Below are positions 15,553 to 24,453 of a stretch of 53,158 bases of DNA, one piece after another (the first letter of the stretch is position 1; each line of letters begins with the position of its first letter). The position numbers and the translations under genes were made by a program. Source of the stretch: Thalassotalea sp. (GTDB lineage: Bacteria; Pseudomonadota; Gammaproteobacteria; Enterobacterales; Alteromonadaceae); contig JAQWHD010000067.1 of assembly GCA_029237915.1 (NCBI GenBank), positions 1-53,158 on the forward strand, in the 5' to 3' direction. A model generated the notes under the pieces. That model was not told the origin of the DNA. It was given only the letters and a program-made list of their open reading frames with translations, and searched no databases.

Positions 15553-16688
15553 TAGGTTAGTAACTTCTTCAATGTGAGGTAGTACATTTCAACCAAGCTC
15601 TCTAAATGCTCACATTTGACACTTTCATTGACTTTATGAATGGTGGCATTTGTTGGCCCTAACTCGACAACTTGCGCACCCGTAGGGGCAATAAAGCGAC
15701 CATCGGATGTACCGCCTGCTGTTGATGGTTGGCATTTAACGCCGTTGGTTTCTTCAATCGCTGCCACTATAGAGTTCAGTAATTTACCTTCCTCAGTAAT
15801 AAAAGGCTTACCGTTGAAGGTCCACTTGATTTCATAGTCAAGGTTATACTTGCCTAGAATGGCATTAACTCTATCCATGATGAGGTCATCGTTAATTTCG
15901 GTGCTGTAACGTAGGTTAAATATCGCGTGCAATTCACCTGGTACAACATTAGTGGCACCGGTACCGGAATTTATATTGGATAACTGAAAACTCGTTGGCG
16001 GAAAATATTCATTACCATGGTCCCAAACCTCTTGGCTCAACTCTGCTAATGCAGGGGCTGCCATATGGATTGGATTTTTAACCATTTCAGGATAAGCCAC
16101 GTGACCTTGAACACCATGAATGTATAAATCACCAGTAATAGAGCCTCTACGGCCATTTTTAACTACATCGCCAACGACATCGGTACTTGATGGCTCGCCA
16201 ACAATACACCAATCGATTTTTTCATTACGCTCTTCTAAGGTATCAATGACGCGAGTGGTACCATTAATAAATGGGCCTTCTTCATCACTGGTGATCAAAT
16301 AAGCAATTGAGCCGTTGTGATCAGGGAAGTCTTTTACAAATTTCTCGGTAGCAACCACCATAGCAGCCAAAGATCCTTTCATATCGGCAGCACCACGGCC
16401 ATAAAGCCAGCCATCAATGATGGTTGGTTCAAATGGGTGAGTGTTCCATTTACTTTCTGGACCAGAAGGGACTACATCGGTATGGCCGGCAAAACAAAAT
16501 ACCGGATGTTTGTTGCCTCGGCGTGACCACAGGTTAAGTGTGTCATCAAACTCCATCACTTCATTGTTAAAGCCAACGGCAGCTAAACGGTTTCCCATTA
16601 GCTCTTGGCAACCCTCGTCTAGTGGCGTTACTGACTTTCGAGCCATTAGATCTATCGCTAACTTTATTACTTCGCTGTTATTATTCAT
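15552..16688 (-). CDS. dapE: Succinyl-diaminopimelate desuccinylase
   Basis: 378-residue M20 zinc hydrolase that converts N-succinyl-LL-diaminopimelate to LL-diaminopimelate and succinate in the lysine and peptidoglycan pathway. Metal and catalytic residues are visible: His69 and Asp71 in AGHTDVVP, Asp102 in GAADMKGS, and Glu136-Glu137 in SDEEGP. A late metal His is in NATIHKVNE. Length matches E. coli DapE (375). It overlaps the upstream yffB-like gene by 8 nt and the next gene by 1 nt. The lysine pathway is also represented by lysC at 49919. Confidence 0.96.
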   Translation of the reverse strand: MNNNSEVIKLAIDLMARKSVTPLDEGCQELMGNRLAAVGFNNEVMEFDDTLNLWSRRGNKHPVFCFAGHTDVVPSGPESKWNTHPFEPTIIDGWLYGRGAADMKGSLAAMVVATEKFVKDFPDHNGSIAYLITSDEEGPFINGTTRVIDTLEERNEKIDWCIVGEPSSTDVVGDVVKNGRRGSITGDLYIHGVQGHVAYPEMVKNPIHMAAPALAELSQEVWDHGNEYFPPTSFQLSNINSGTGATNVVPGELHAIFNLRYSTEINDDLIMDRVNAILGKYNLDYEIKWTFNGKPFITEEGKLLNSIVAAIEETNGVKCQPSTAGGTSDGRFIAPTGAQVVELGPTNATIHKVNESVKCEHLESLVEMYYLTLKKLLT

Positions 16689-17031
16689 GATTAAATATTT
16701 GCTGATATTGAGCAGGTTTAAAACCTAAGTGGAGTTGATCATTGTTAAGTAACAATGGACGCTTTAGTAGAGTAGGTTGTTCTAACACTACCTTTATTGC
16801 AAGCTCGCCAGTTAAATTCAGTTTAACTTCATCGCTTAAACTACGATAAGTGGTACTGCGTTTATTAATGAGTTGCTCCCAAGTTGCACGCTGAACAAGG
16901 CTAGTGAGTAATTCTTCGTCTAAACCATCTTTGCGCAAGTCGTGAAACTGGTATGGAATATTTGCTTGGTCTAACCAAACTCTTGATTTTTTAACGGTAT
17001 CACAATTATGAATACCATAAATGATGGTCAT
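16681..17031 (-). CDS. ArsC/Spx-family thioredoxin-fold protein, YffB type
   Basis: 116-residue protein of the ArsC/Spx family. It has one N-terminal active-site cysteine, Cys10 in [15 protein letters not shown], and the conserved C-terminal LLKRPLL segment with the family Arg. Relatives next to dapE (YffB) bind glutathione and do not act as arsenate reductases in resistance operons. It is the first gene of the dapE operon, overlapping dapE by 8 nt, the same order as in E. coli. Family is certain; substrate is unknown. Confidence 0.9.
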   Translation of the reverse strand: MTIIYGIHNCDTVKKSRVWLDQANIPYQFHDLRKDGLDEELLTSLVQRATWEQLINKRSTTYRSLSDEVKLNLTGELAIKVVLEQPTLLKRPLLLNNDQLHLGFKPAQYQQIFNHE

Positions 17032-17138
17032 ATAAATTCTCGTATTTGATTTATTATTATTTGGTTGTTGCTTTTAATTATTGGCTAAGGCTTTCAGTGT
17101 CCTCTTAGCCTTTTAGCAACCTCAGTCTTTTAACAATT

Positions 17139-17525
17139 TCAGTCTTTTAGGACTACGTAATCATTAGCCTTTAATGCTCTAATTGAAGCATCGACGGTAT
17201 CTTTTTTAACTAGTATATAGTCGGTATCGAATGTAGAAATGGCAAAGATACTGATTTTTTGTTCAGCTAAAACTGAAGATATATTTGATAAAATGCCGGT
17301 TAAAGAGAAATCTAAAGGTCCTAGCACTTCAAATGCACGCCAGTCTTCTTCAACTTCTAAGCTATCAAGCTTGACGTCTTGTGGTACCACAATAGATAAC
17401 TCATCTAGAGTCTTACCAATAAAGAATACCTTGGCAGCAAATACTTGCTCAGGTACTGGGGTTTGTGGAGTAAAACTGTGGATATCAAAAAATATATCTA
17501 ATAGTTGTAAAGTTTGTTTTGCCAT
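17139..17525 (-). CDS. ACT domain protein
   Basis: 128-residue cytoplasmic protein with two ACT-like halves. The first (residues 5-60) is degenerate. The second (about 64-126) has the clear ACT pattern EVLGPLDFSLTGILSNISSVLAEQKISIFAISTF. Such stand-alone proteins bind small molecules, usually amino acids, and act as sensors. It lies 107 nt upstream of the dapE operon on the same strand and could share its transcript. No effector can be named. Confidence 0.82.
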   Translation of the reverse strand: MAKQTLQLLDIFFDIHSFTPQTPVPEQVFAAKVFFIGKTLDELSIVVPQDVKLDSLEVEEDWRAFEVLGPLDFSLTGILSNISSVLAEQKISIFAISTFDTDYILVKKDTVDASIRALKANDYVVLKD

Positions 17526-18099
17526 TGGGTTTAAGTATCAGCTGCAAACGAGTGTTAACACTATATCAAACGCGCTTTTTATTTGGTATCGAAAATACTA
17601 AGTAGATCAATAAAGGACTAGATATACCTCTTAACAAACCGTGTGTTTTATTAGTTTCTTATGCTTTTTTTTATAAGCTCTGCTTAACTTATACTTAAAT
17701 ACTAATAAAAGGCGATTATTTATTAACAATAACAAAGATTGTTATCCACAATAGCTGTGGATAATATTGTTCATAACAATTTATATCTATCTAAGTACAC
17801 TGTTTTATATGGTTTTTATAGGTTAGTTCTTTTTTTGAACAATAAATTCTATTGGTTAAAACATGTACTATTATCGCTTTTGTTAGATTAGCTTTGTAAT
17901 GTGCTTAAATCCTTATTTTATAAGAGTGTAGTTGCATGTTTTTTACTTTAAAATGTAGTGTAAACATGATCTTTTAAGGTGTTTAACCAGGTTTAATAGT
18001 TAAATAAACTAACAAATTGTTACTTTATTAAAGTGACAAAGCACAAATGTTTTTGCAATTTGTGTTATCTTTAAAGTATCTAAAACTTTAAGTCTAAGT
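17526..18099. other. 574-bp AT-rich intergenic region with DnaA boxes
   Basis: Divergent spacer between the ACT gene and yfbV. It holds the inverted DnaA boxes at 17742-17764 and several ATTGTT/AACAAT motifs around them. No gene, RNA or terminator is seen in it. It is far longer than two promoters need. Confidence 0.65.
17742..17764. promoter_or_regulatory. Inverted pair of consensus DnaA boxes
   Basis: TTATCCACA at 17742-17750 and its exact reverse complement TGTGGATAA at 17756-17764 are separated by 5 bp. Both match the strong DnaA-box consensus perfectly. They sit in an AT-rich gap upstream of yfbV. A role in DnaA binding or titration, or in control of yfbV, is inferred; neither dnaA nor gidA is nearby, so this is unlikely to be oriC. 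Confidence 0.7.
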
Positions 18100-18525
18100 A
18101 TGAACATTTCTATCAAACAACAGCTTATACAAGGCAAAGAATATATTGACTTGTGGCCCCTCAGACCTGAGCTGAGAAACTATTTTGGAGAGTACCAAGC
18201 CATTATAGTGAGTCGATTTGTACTTAAGCATTGTCCATATCTAGCGCTTTTAGCGTTTATATTGCCGCTGTTCGCATTTGGCGTAGATAAACTTACCTTG
18301 TCTTTATTTTATGGCGTGTGTATTGCTTCAATGCCGGTGCAGGCATTATTTTTTATGGCTAAGAAAGCGAAAGAGCCTCTGCCTCCAGCATTAGCTAGTT
18401 GGTATAGAGAAGGGGTTGAAAAGATCAAAACTCAAGCATTGGAGCTTGCAGATAAATTTAGTACGCATAAACCAACCTATAACGACTTAGCTAAACTTCT
18501 TAATTATTCTTACCAGCAAAAATAG
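18100..18525 (+). CDS. yfbV: YfbV family membrane protein (UPF0208)
   Basis: 141-residue inner-membrane protein with two membrane helices (about residues 45-65 and 68-88). WPLRPELRNYFGEYQ before them and MAKKAKEPLPP after them are family signatures. In E. coli YfbV is needed to insulate the Ter macrodomain together with MatP, and it lies beside ackA. Here ackA-pta is 7 kb away, so the neighbourhood is partly kept. The ribosome site is weak. The upstream region contains consensus DnaA boxes. Confidence 0.92.
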   Translation: MNISIKQQLIQGKEYIDLWPLRPELRNYFGEYQAIIVSRFVLKHCPYLALLAFILPLFAFGVDKLTLSLFYGVCIASMPVQALFFMAKKAKEPLPPALASWYREGVEKIKTQALELADKFSTHKPTYNDLAKLLNYSYQQK

Positions 18526-18582
18526 CTATTAGGAGCTAGAAAAAAGCTAAGGGATCAGGAGTATGAGAATAGCTTGATGTGT

Positions 18583-18610
18583 GATGTGACCCCCGTAAAG
18601 CGGACACATC
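18583..18610. repeat. Short palindromic element, possible insertion-sequence end
   Basis: GATGTG at 18583-18588 pairs with CACATC at 18605-18610 around ACCCCCGTAAAGCGGA. A related sequence, GATGTGACCCCGTTTTAGTGGACAC in outline, is at 48612-48636. Both sit just past the 3' end of a minus-strand gene. The TGACCCCGT...GGACAC pattern looks like the end of an IS3-type element, but no transposase is present. Confidence 0.35.
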
Positions 18611-18630
18611 AATACTTAGGCTGCTAGGTT

Positions 18631-19536
18631 TTAAAGACTTTCGTCACTAACATCAAGATCAACATCGTCATCAACAGCAACATCGGCAGCAACAGCAATT
18701 TCACCTTTTATTTCCACATCAAGCTTCTTATATATACGTATTAAAAAATCAGCTTGGCATTTAAATTGTGGCTGTTGTTTAATTTGTGCAAATAAGCTGT
18801 CACTGGTTTTAAAAGCAAATGGGGTCATAGCTAATAGATCGAGTGCTTGCTCGTGTGTAGCAAAACACATTTCATAGGCTAAGTTTTCTTCGCTAATTAA
18901 CTCAAAGCTATCAAGTTGTTGCTTCTCTACATTATGTGGTTTGGGTGTTTCATAAATAAGCTCTTTTAATTGCCATAAATGATTTGCAGCAGGGGTTACG
19001 GTAACTAAGTAACCATTGGCATTTAACAAGCGAGCAAACTCTTGGGTTTTTATTGGTGCATAAATTGAGAATAACCAATCAACCACGCCGTCATTAAATG
19101 GCAATTTGGCAATAGAACCAACGCTAAAATGACAGTCTTTATATTTTTTAGCTGCTATGCGGACTGCATTTTTGGCTATGTCGATGCCGTAAACTGTGTT
19201 CGCTGCGGTTTTATGGGCATGAGTGTAATATCCCTCACCACAACCCGCATCGACCACCATAGGCTTGTTACTTAGCTCGGTGTATAAATCTACTAAACGC
19301 TGGCGCAGAGGTAAATAATAATCCGCCTCTAAAAAGCGTCTGCGAGCATTTACCATGTCTTTATTATCACCAGGATCCTTTGAATGCTTATGTTGCACCG
19401 GTAATAAATTAACATAACCTTCTTTGGCTTGATCAAAGCTGTGATTATTAGCGCAGCGGAATGTTTTGTTATTCAGCACAAGCGCTAAATCACAAAGAGG
19501 GCAGTGATAATCATTAGGTTGCGGGTAAATGCTCAT
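18631..19536 (-). CDS. rlmA: 23S rRNA (guanine-N1)-methyltransferase RlmA
   Basis: 301-residue enzyme that methylates G745 of 23S rRNA using S-adenosylmethionine. Residues 12-32 form the zinc finger that recognises RNA (Cys12, Cys15, Cys28, His32). The SAM motif I is VVDAGCGEGYYTH, with GIDIAKNAVRIAAKKY after it. The C-terminus carries an Asp/Ala/Val-rich acidic tail of about 20 residues (DVAVDDDVDLDVSDESL) not expected in E. coli RlmA. It follows xthA on the same strand with a gap of about 60 nt. Confidence 0.93.
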   Translation of the reverse strand: MSIYPQPNDYHCPLCDLALVLNNKTFRCANNHSFDQAKEGYVNLLPVQHKHSKDPGDNKDMVNARRRFLEADYYLPLRQRLVDLYTELSNKPMVVDAGCGEGYYTHAHKTAANTVYGIDIAKNAVRIAAKKYKDCHFSVGSIAKLPFNDGVVDWLFSIYAPIKTQEFARLLNANGYLVTVTPAANHLWQLKELIYETPKPHNVEKQQLDSFELISEENLAYEMCFATHEQALDLLAMTPFAFKTSDSLFAQIKQQPQFKCQADFLIRIYKKLDVEIKGEIAVAADVAVDDDVDLDVSDESL

Positions 19537-19597
19537 AGTTTCTCTTTTATTGTATTACGCTAATGCGCTAATTTAATACGGGTTTTAACCGTTTACT

Positions 19598-20404
19598 CTA
19601 CTTAAATGTTGACCAAATTGGCGCATGATCAGAAGGTTTTTCTATACCGCGCAATTCATAATCAATATCTGATTCAATACATTTAGCACTTAATTCGTTT
19701 GTTGCTAACACGACGTCAATGCGAAGACCGCGGTTGTCAGGAAAACCTTTTGAGCGATAGTCAAACCAAGAGTAACGTTCAGCGCGAGTAGGGTGGAGTT
19801 CTCTAAAGGTATCTTTAAAGCCCCAGTCCATTAATGTCTTAAGCCATTCACGCTCTTCTGGTTGGAAGCTACATTTACCGGTTTTTAACCAACGCTTCGC
19901 ATTAGGCTCGCCAATACCTATATCTAAATCTGCCGGTGAAATATTTATATCACCCATTACTACGATATTTTCAGAAGGCTCGTGGTGTTCGTTTAAGTAA
20001 GACATTAGATCTTTATAAAATTGTCTCTTATAAGGGTATTTGGTTTCATGGCTAATATTATCGCCCTGTGGGAAATAACCATTTAACACGGTGACTTCGT
20101 CGCCGTTTTCATCGGTGGTAGTTACCATGATCATACGCTTTTGCGCTTCATCATCGTCAGTAGGGAAACCTTTTTGCACTTTTATTGGCTCTTTCTTACA
20201 TAGCATAGCTACACCGTAATGAGCTTTTTGGCCATGATAATAAACGTGATAACCCATAGCTTCTACGTCTGCTACTGGGAATGCTTCATCGTGGACTTTA
20301 ATTTCTTGTAAGCCGATAATATCTGGCTGATGTTTGTCTATTATCGCTTGTAATTGGTGTAGGCGGGCGCGCAGGCCGTTAATATTGAAGGAGATTATTT
20401 TCAT
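19598..20404 (-). CDS. xthA: Exodeoxyribonuclease III
   Basis: 268-residue AP endonuclease and 3'-5' exonuclease of base-excision repair, the same length as E. coli XthA. It starts [18 protein letters not shown]. Metal-binding Glu is in LQEIKVHDE, the catalytic Asn in MGDINISP, and the His pair partner in PSDHAPIW. The start is ATG 20404; an in-frame ATG at 20416 and an upstream extension to 20470 are possible but begin before the conserved fold. It lies upstream of rlmA on the same strand. Confidence 0.95.
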   Translation of the reverse strand: MKIISFNINGLRARLHQLQAIIDKHQPDIIGLQEIKVHDEAFPVADVEAMGYHVYYHGQKAHYGVAMLCKKEPIKVQKGFPTDDDEAQKRMIMVTTTDENGDEVTVLNGYFPQGDNISHETKYPYKRQFYKDLMSYLNEHHEPSENIVVMGDINISPADLDIGIGEPNAKRWLKTGKCSFQPEEREWLKTLMDWGFKDTFRELHPTRAERYSWFDYRSKGFPDNRGLRIDVVLATNELSAKCIESDIDYELRGIEKPSDHAPIWSTFK

Positions 20405-20933
20405 GTTAGGTATCATTTTCTGATCAAAGTAGGCATATGCTAGCAGACTTGCTAGCGTGGTTAAATTCAATTTTTATTTATAATAATTAACGTCGATAAA
20501 AACAGCTCCAGTGCTAGTTTTTCGTACAAATTACAAAAAATATCTAAATTATTTTCGAAATTAATTAACCTTTTATAAATCAATTAACTAAAATGTAACC
20601 GTGAGTGAAATTTAAGCGATGTTTTGGCGATTATGGCGATTTTCTCTTGGTTTTGTAATTAGATTGTAAACCGGAGTGTTGATTTGTTATCGTAAAATGT
20701 AAATAAAACGTTGCTTTTTTAGTGTAACTCATTGTAATGTAAGGAATAGTTTTGTAAATTTGGTGTTAAGCCTATTGTAAAATAACATTATTATCTGTGC
20801 GAAAATTTTGTTATAACTGTAGGCAGATGTACGAAACACTACGTTTCATACTAAATTCTACTTAAACTTACAGTAACTTACATATAACAATAAATGTGAA
20901 GTTAAATGTTAATTGATGATGGAGCGATACTTA
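20405..20933. other. 529-bp divergent region rich in TGTAA motifs
   Basis: Spacer between xthA and the response regulator. Between 20594 and 20780 the pentamer TGTAA occurs nine times in the same orientation, at 20594, 20654, 20665, 20698, 20723, 20733, 20738, 20753 and 20776. Several are spaced by 10-11 bp or multiples, that is, one helical turn. No small gene is seen. Confidence 0.6.
20723..20736 (+). promoter_or_regulatory. RstA-box-like site before the response regulator
   Basis: TGTAACTCATTGTA fits the reverse complement of the E. coli RstA box (TACATNTNGTTACA) in both half sites and spacing, TGTAAC-N4-TGTA. Only the central bases differ. It suggests autoregulation by the response regulator at 20934 and supports naming it RstA-like. 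Confidence 0.5.
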
Positions 20934-21650
20934 ATGTCAGACAATAAACCAAACCTTAAAAAAATTCTTTTAGTTGAAGATGACCGTCAACTTTCAGATC
21001 TAATTAAGGATTTTCTTGTTAGCGAAGGCTTTCATGTTAAACAAGAGTTTAGAGGGGACACTGTAGCTAAAACTGTAGAGAACTTCTCTCCGGATCTAAT
21101 CGTATTAGATGTGATGCTACCAGGCAAAGATGGATTTACCGTATGTCGTGACTTACGTCCTTCATTTAGTAACCCTATTTTAATGCTTACCGCTAAAAGC
21201 ACCGATTTTGACCAAGTACTTGGTTTAGAAATTGGCGCAGATGATTACGTTGCAAAACCTGTTGAACCTCGTGTTTTATTAGCACGTATCAATGCTTTAC
21301 TACGACGTGGTCAGTTACCTAAAGGTGGTAATGAAAAATCAGAAATCACTTGTGGCTCTCTGCAAATCAACCGTAATTCTCGCCAAGTTATCTTAGGTGG
21401 CGAAAATATTGAATTAACAAGCCAAGAATTTGACCTTTTATGGTTACTTTCAACTCGTGCTGGTGAAGTTCAAAATCGTGACTATATCTACAAAGCGGTT
21501 GTTGGCCGTGAATATGACGGTATGGACCGAAGTGTTGATGTACGTATCTCACGTTTACGTAAGAAGCTTCATGATTCTAATGAAACACCATTTAGAATTA
21601 AAACAATATGGGGACAAGGTTACTTATTCGTACCAGACGCTTGGGAATAA
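20934..21650 (+). CDS. OmpR-family response regulator, RstA-like
   Basis: 238-residue two-component response regulator. The receiver domain (residues 9-120) has the acidic pocket Glu15-Asp16-Asp17, phosphorylated Asp59 (VLDVMLPGKDG) and Lys108 (DYVAKP). A winged-helix DNA-binding domain follows (about 140-235, LTSQEFDLLWLL and DVRISRLRKKL). ATG 20934 has GGAG 9 nt upstream and is preferred over upstream TTG and ATG codons at 20913-20919. The histidine kinase gene starts 3 nt after the stop, so the two form an operon. RstA-like identity is inferred from both partners and the upstream site. Confidence 0.9.
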   Translation: MSDNKPNLKKILLVEDDRQLSDLIKDFLVSEGFHVKQEFRGDTVAKTVENFSPDLIVLDVMLPGKDGFTVCRDLRPSFSNPILMLTAKSTDFDQVLGLEIGADDYVAKPVEPRVLLARINALLRRGQLPKGGNEKSEITCGSLQINRNSRQVILGGENIELTSQEFDLLWLLSTRAGEVQNRDYIYKAVVGREYDGMDRSVDVRISRLRKKLHDSNETPFRIKTIWGQGYLFVPDAWE

Positions 21651-21653
21651 GTA

Positions 21654-22943
21654 ATGAAGCTGGGTCGCTCGTTTTTTAGCCTGTATTTTTTAATTGTTTG
21701 TTGTTTTGGTACTTTAAGTTGGTTGTTAGACGAATTTTGGAGTATGCATGTTGAACAAGACGTTGAATCTTATACAGGTTATAAAACAGTCCTTAAAGCC
21801 CTAGATGAAAAGCTACGTGTCGATGAGCCAGTAGAAAATTGGCCCAATCGCATTGCCATTGCTAAAGAACGTTTTGATTTACCTATTATCTTGGTAACAA
21901 CTGAAGAAGCTAAAGTATTAGTTCCTGATTTAGAGTTTGTTAACCACGATAATGTTACGGTGTTTTATGATGATAACCAGATCACCATATTTCATCATAT
22001 GGAAGGTGTTGAGCAGGTCTTAGTACTTGGCCCCGTTCCTTCGCCTACAAGGCCGAGGACCGAAGCCTTAATTCGAGTAGCTATGCTCGTATTATTAGGT
22101 TTTGTGATATTTTTTTGGGTTTGGCCTATATCAAAAGATTTAGACAAACTCGACAAAACAGCAAAAGCTTTTGGTCAAGGGGATTTTAAAGCAACAGTTA
22201 AAGGTGGAACGTCTGTACTTGTACAGCCGATGATCAATACCTTTAATATGATGTCAGGGCGCATCAATAGCCTAATTGAAGCACATAAAGAATTAACTAA
22301 TGCGGTTTCTCATGAGTTAAGAACGCCATTAGCACGCAGTAAGTTTGCCTTACAGGTACTGCGCGGTGCAAAAGATGATGAAACTCGTGAAAAATACATT
22401 GATAAAATAGCTACCGATGTTGAAGAGTTAGAATCGTTAGTAAACGAGTTATTAGTTTACGCAGCGTTTGAAAGTGATCAACCTAAAATAACGTACAGTC
22501 ATGGTGATGTTCGTAAACTGGTTGAATATCAAGTTGAGAACTTTTGTAGTGATGATGTTCAAGCGACATTTGAATGTGACACTAGTGAAGTAATAGCCGA
22601 CTTTGATGGTCACTTTTTAAATAGAGCATTAAGTAATTTAATGACCAATGCAATTAAATATGGCAATGACCAAATTAAAGTGTCGTTATCTGTTGATGAA
22701 CTAAATTGCATTATTAGTGTTGAGGATAATGGTCCTGGTGTAGACAGTCATTTTAAAGAAATTATATTTGACGCTTTCTCGCGTTTTGATAAAAGCCGAG
22801 GAAAAGATACTGGCGGCTTTGGCTTAGGACTGGCAATTGTGAATAAAATAATGCAATGGCATCACGGTTCGGCAAAAGTTGAAGACAGTGATTTAGGTGG
22901 CGCTAAATTTACTTTAATATGGCCTAAACAACACATAGTTTAG
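21654..22943 (+). CDS. Sensor histidine kinase, RstB-like
   Basis: 429-residue inner-membrane histidine kinase. Membrane helices at about residues 7-25 and 139-158 flank a periplasmic domain of about 110 residues. A HAMP linker follows (to about 205), then the dimerisation/phosphoacceptor domain with His220 in NAVSHELRTPLARS. The ATPase domain shows N-box NLMTNAIKYG, G1 EDNGPGVD and G2 GGFGLGLAI. Layout and size fit RstB. It is the second gene of the operon and is followed by a strong terminator. The signal it senses is not known from sequence. Confidence 0.9.
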   Translation: MKLGRSFFSLYFLIVCCFGTLSWLLDEFWSMHVEQDVESYTGYKTVLKALDEKLRVDEPVENWPNRIAIAKERFDLPIILVTTEEAKVLVPDLEFVNHDNVTVFYDDNQITIFHHMEGVEQVLVLGPVPSPTRPRTEALIRVAMLVLLGFVIFFWVWPISKDLDKLDKTAKAFGQGDFKATVKGGTSVLVQPMINTFNMMSGRINSLIEAHKELTNAVSHELRTPLARSKFALQVLRGAKDDETREKYIDKIATDVEELESLVNELLVYAAFESDQPKITYSHGDVRKLVEYQVENFCSDDVQATFECDTSEVIADFDGHFLNRALSNLMTNAIKYGNDQIKVSLSVDELNCIISVEDNGPGVDSHFKEIIFDAFSRFDKSRGKDTGGFGLGLAIVNKIMQWHHGSAKVEDSDLGGAKFTLIWPKQHIV

Positions 22944-22980
22944 TTCAGTTTAGTTAATGTTTTTGTATAAAGTGTTTTGA

Positions 22981-23020
22981 ATAAAGCTTATTAGAGTCTC
23001 TCTAATAAGCTTTATTGTTT
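22981..23020. terminator. Two-sided terminator between the kinase and YchJ genes
   Basis: A perfect 16-bp stem (ATAAAGCTTATTAGAG at 22981-22996 with its complement at 23000-23015) closes a 3-nt loop. TGTTTTT follows on the + strand. It separates the convergent kinase and YchJ genes. Confidence 0.85.
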
Positions 23021-23043
23021 TTAACGTCCGAATAAATTCGGAC

Positions 23044-23562
23044 CTACGTGGTCATACAGCAACGCTTGTATTTACGGGTGCTGCCGCACGGGCAGGGTGA
23101 GTTACGCGTAACCTTTTTTAGGCAGTCGTGACTGATTATCTCACCATCTAAATAGCGCCACTCGCCACTTTCTTGGATAAACCGAGAGCGCTCATGCATT
23201 CGCCATACTTCATCACCTAATCGATATTCTGCGGCAAATTCAACAAAGTCATATTGCTCAGTTGACCCTAGTTTTTCTGTACTGCTAGTAATGATATTTA
23301 GAGCTAGCCATTGTGTTTGCTCGGCCCATTCTTTGATCTCGTCAAATGCATTATCAATTTGTTTCTCAAGTGCATAAGTGGACAAAATATAGTGTGCATC
23401 TTTAATGCAATAAGCACTGAATCGTGATCGCATTAGTTGCTCTGCTGTTTCAGCAATTACTGTTTTACTAATGATAGGTTGGCAACAATTTTTGTATTCT
23501 TGCTGTGATCCACACGGGCAAACTTGCGTGTCGTTGATGGTATTTAGTTGTTTACTGCTCAC
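23044..23562 (-). CDS. YchJ family SEC-C motif protein
   Basis: 172-residue protein with SEC-C zinc motifs at both ends: CPCGSQQEYKNCC (residues 15-27) and CPCGSTRKYKRCC (near 158-170). Between them is the NTF2-like YchJ domain (about 38-145), with RSRFSAYCIKDAHYI and the DEVWRMHERSRF strand. SEC-C motifs bind zinc and, in SecA, SecB. The cellular role of YchJ proteins is not established. It is a single gene, convergent with the two-component operon. Confidence 0.9.
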   Translation of the reverse strand: MSSKQLNTINDTQVCPCGSQQEYKNCCQPIISKTVIAETAEQLMRSRFSAYCIKDAHYILSTYALEKQIDNAFDEIKEWAEQTQWLALNIITSSTEKLGSTEQYDFVEFAAEYRLGDEVWRMHERSRFIQESGEWRYLDGEIISHDCLKKVTRNSPCPCGSTRKYKRCCMTT

Positions 23563-23612
23563 GAGAGATATTTACCAGAATGATTTTAATTGGCTGAGAT
23601 TATAACAAGGAT

Positions 23613-23660
23613 GAAAGCTAGAAAGCTAGAAAGGGAGAAGCTAGAAAGCTAGAAAGGGGG
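23613..23660. repeat. Short tandem repeats of AAAGCTAG type
   Basis: Two near-identical 23-nt units, each containing GCTAGAAAGCTAGAAAGG, lie side by side. Related CTAGAAA repeats occur at 28574-28617, 41416-41440 and 48599-48611, always just past gene ends. Confidence 0.7.
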
Positions 23661-23804
23661 AGTGGCAAAGATAATAAGTTTAAATACTCTAGGTGGAACT
23701 TCACTGGAGATGAACTATGTATTTGTTTAAACCTTTATCTTTGCCTAAAGCTTTACTCTGCTGGTTAAACTATCAAAGCAATAACTATCAAAGCTATAAC
23801 ATGG

Positions 23805-24233
23805 TTAATGTAATTGTGGTTTTTGTTTATTTACAACGATACATTGAGTATTACCGCGTTTAGCACAAATACGTAAAGACCGTAATTCTTGTGCTGAGAA
23901 TTTAGATTCACATAACACTACTGTCGAGCAGTTACCTTTTAATAAAGTGCGCTGGATCTTGTCAAAAGAGATAGATTTATTTTGACCATTTACTCTTAAC
24001 AGTTTGCTGGTATCTATACTTTTAGCTAGTTCAAGTAAGTCACTTTCTTCGCTATCAACACACAAAATCCAGCGCTTATCTTGTTGCTTCGATTGGCATA
24101 CTTTTACTAATTTATCTGCGAAGAAAGTATTTGAATTGTTGTTTTCAACACTTAACCAATTATTAATAGCACTGTTTATTGTTGCTAATTCATCATTTAA
24201 GTTGTTGTTATTCATATTAATAGTGTTGTTCAT
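23805..24233 (-). CDS. sulA: SulA-like cell division inhibitor
   Basis: 142-residue protein. The C-terminal two-thirds (about residues 55-135) follows the SulA pattern: KRWILCVDSEES, a central SISFDKIQRTLLKGNCSTVVLCE strand-helix-strand, and AKRGNTQCIVV near the end. SulA blocks FtsZ polymerisation during the SOS response. The Asn-rich N-terminus (MNNTINMNNNN) is unlike E. coli. ATG 24233 has GGAG 7 nt upstream; an upstream in-frame start at 24275 would run through the LexA box and is rejected. The LexA box lies 28 nt upstream of the start, giving independent support. It could instead be another RecA-fold SOS protein. Confidence 0.78.
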   Translation of the reverse strand: MNNTINMNNNNLNDELATINSAINNWLSVENNNSNTFFADKLVKVCQSKQQDKRWILCVDSEESDLLELAKSIDTSKLLRVNGQNKSISFDKIQRTLLKGNCSTVVLCESKFSAQELRSLRICAKRGNTQCIVVNKQKPQLH

Positions 24234-24260
24234 TTGTACTCTCCAGTGGAACCGATTAAC

Positions 24261-24280
24261 TACTGTATAAAACAACAGTA
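24261..24280. promoter_or_regulatory. LexA (SOS) box upstream of the SulA-like gene
   Basis: TACTGTATAAAACAACAGTA has perfect CTGT-N8-ACAG ends and the flanking TA/TA of the E. coli consensus. It lies 28-47 nt before the ATG at 24233, where LexA would cover the promoter. Confidence 0.88.
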
Positions 24281-24310
24281 CATGTAAATTTAATGTAATG
24301 CAAGCTTTTG

Positions 24311-24326
24311 CTGTGTTTTTATACAG
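24311..24326. promoter_or_regulatory. Second LexA box in the divergent region
   Basis: CTGTGTTTTTATACAG again fits CTGT-N8-ACAG. It is 48 bp, centre to centre, from the first box and lies between the SulA-like gene and the divergent gene at 24454. It may strengthen repression of the former or control the latter. Confidence 0.7.
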
Positions 24327-24453
24327 TGGTTAGTTTTTGCGTTATTATCTAACTTACGACTAGTGTCTTGATTAGTGCATTTATGAGTGACATACAGCTA
24401 GCGAAGTGAAGCCTTTTAAGTTACTGTTCTGTGTATGAAATTGAGCGGTTTAA

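Noticed and set aside
17526-18099. Replication origin because of the DnaA boxes
   Set aside because: Only two boxes were seen and no dnaA, dnaN, gidA or parAB is nearby.
24234-24275. Upstream start of the SulA-like gene
   Set aside because: The extension would be encoded by the LexA box region, and ATG 24233 has a good ribosome site.
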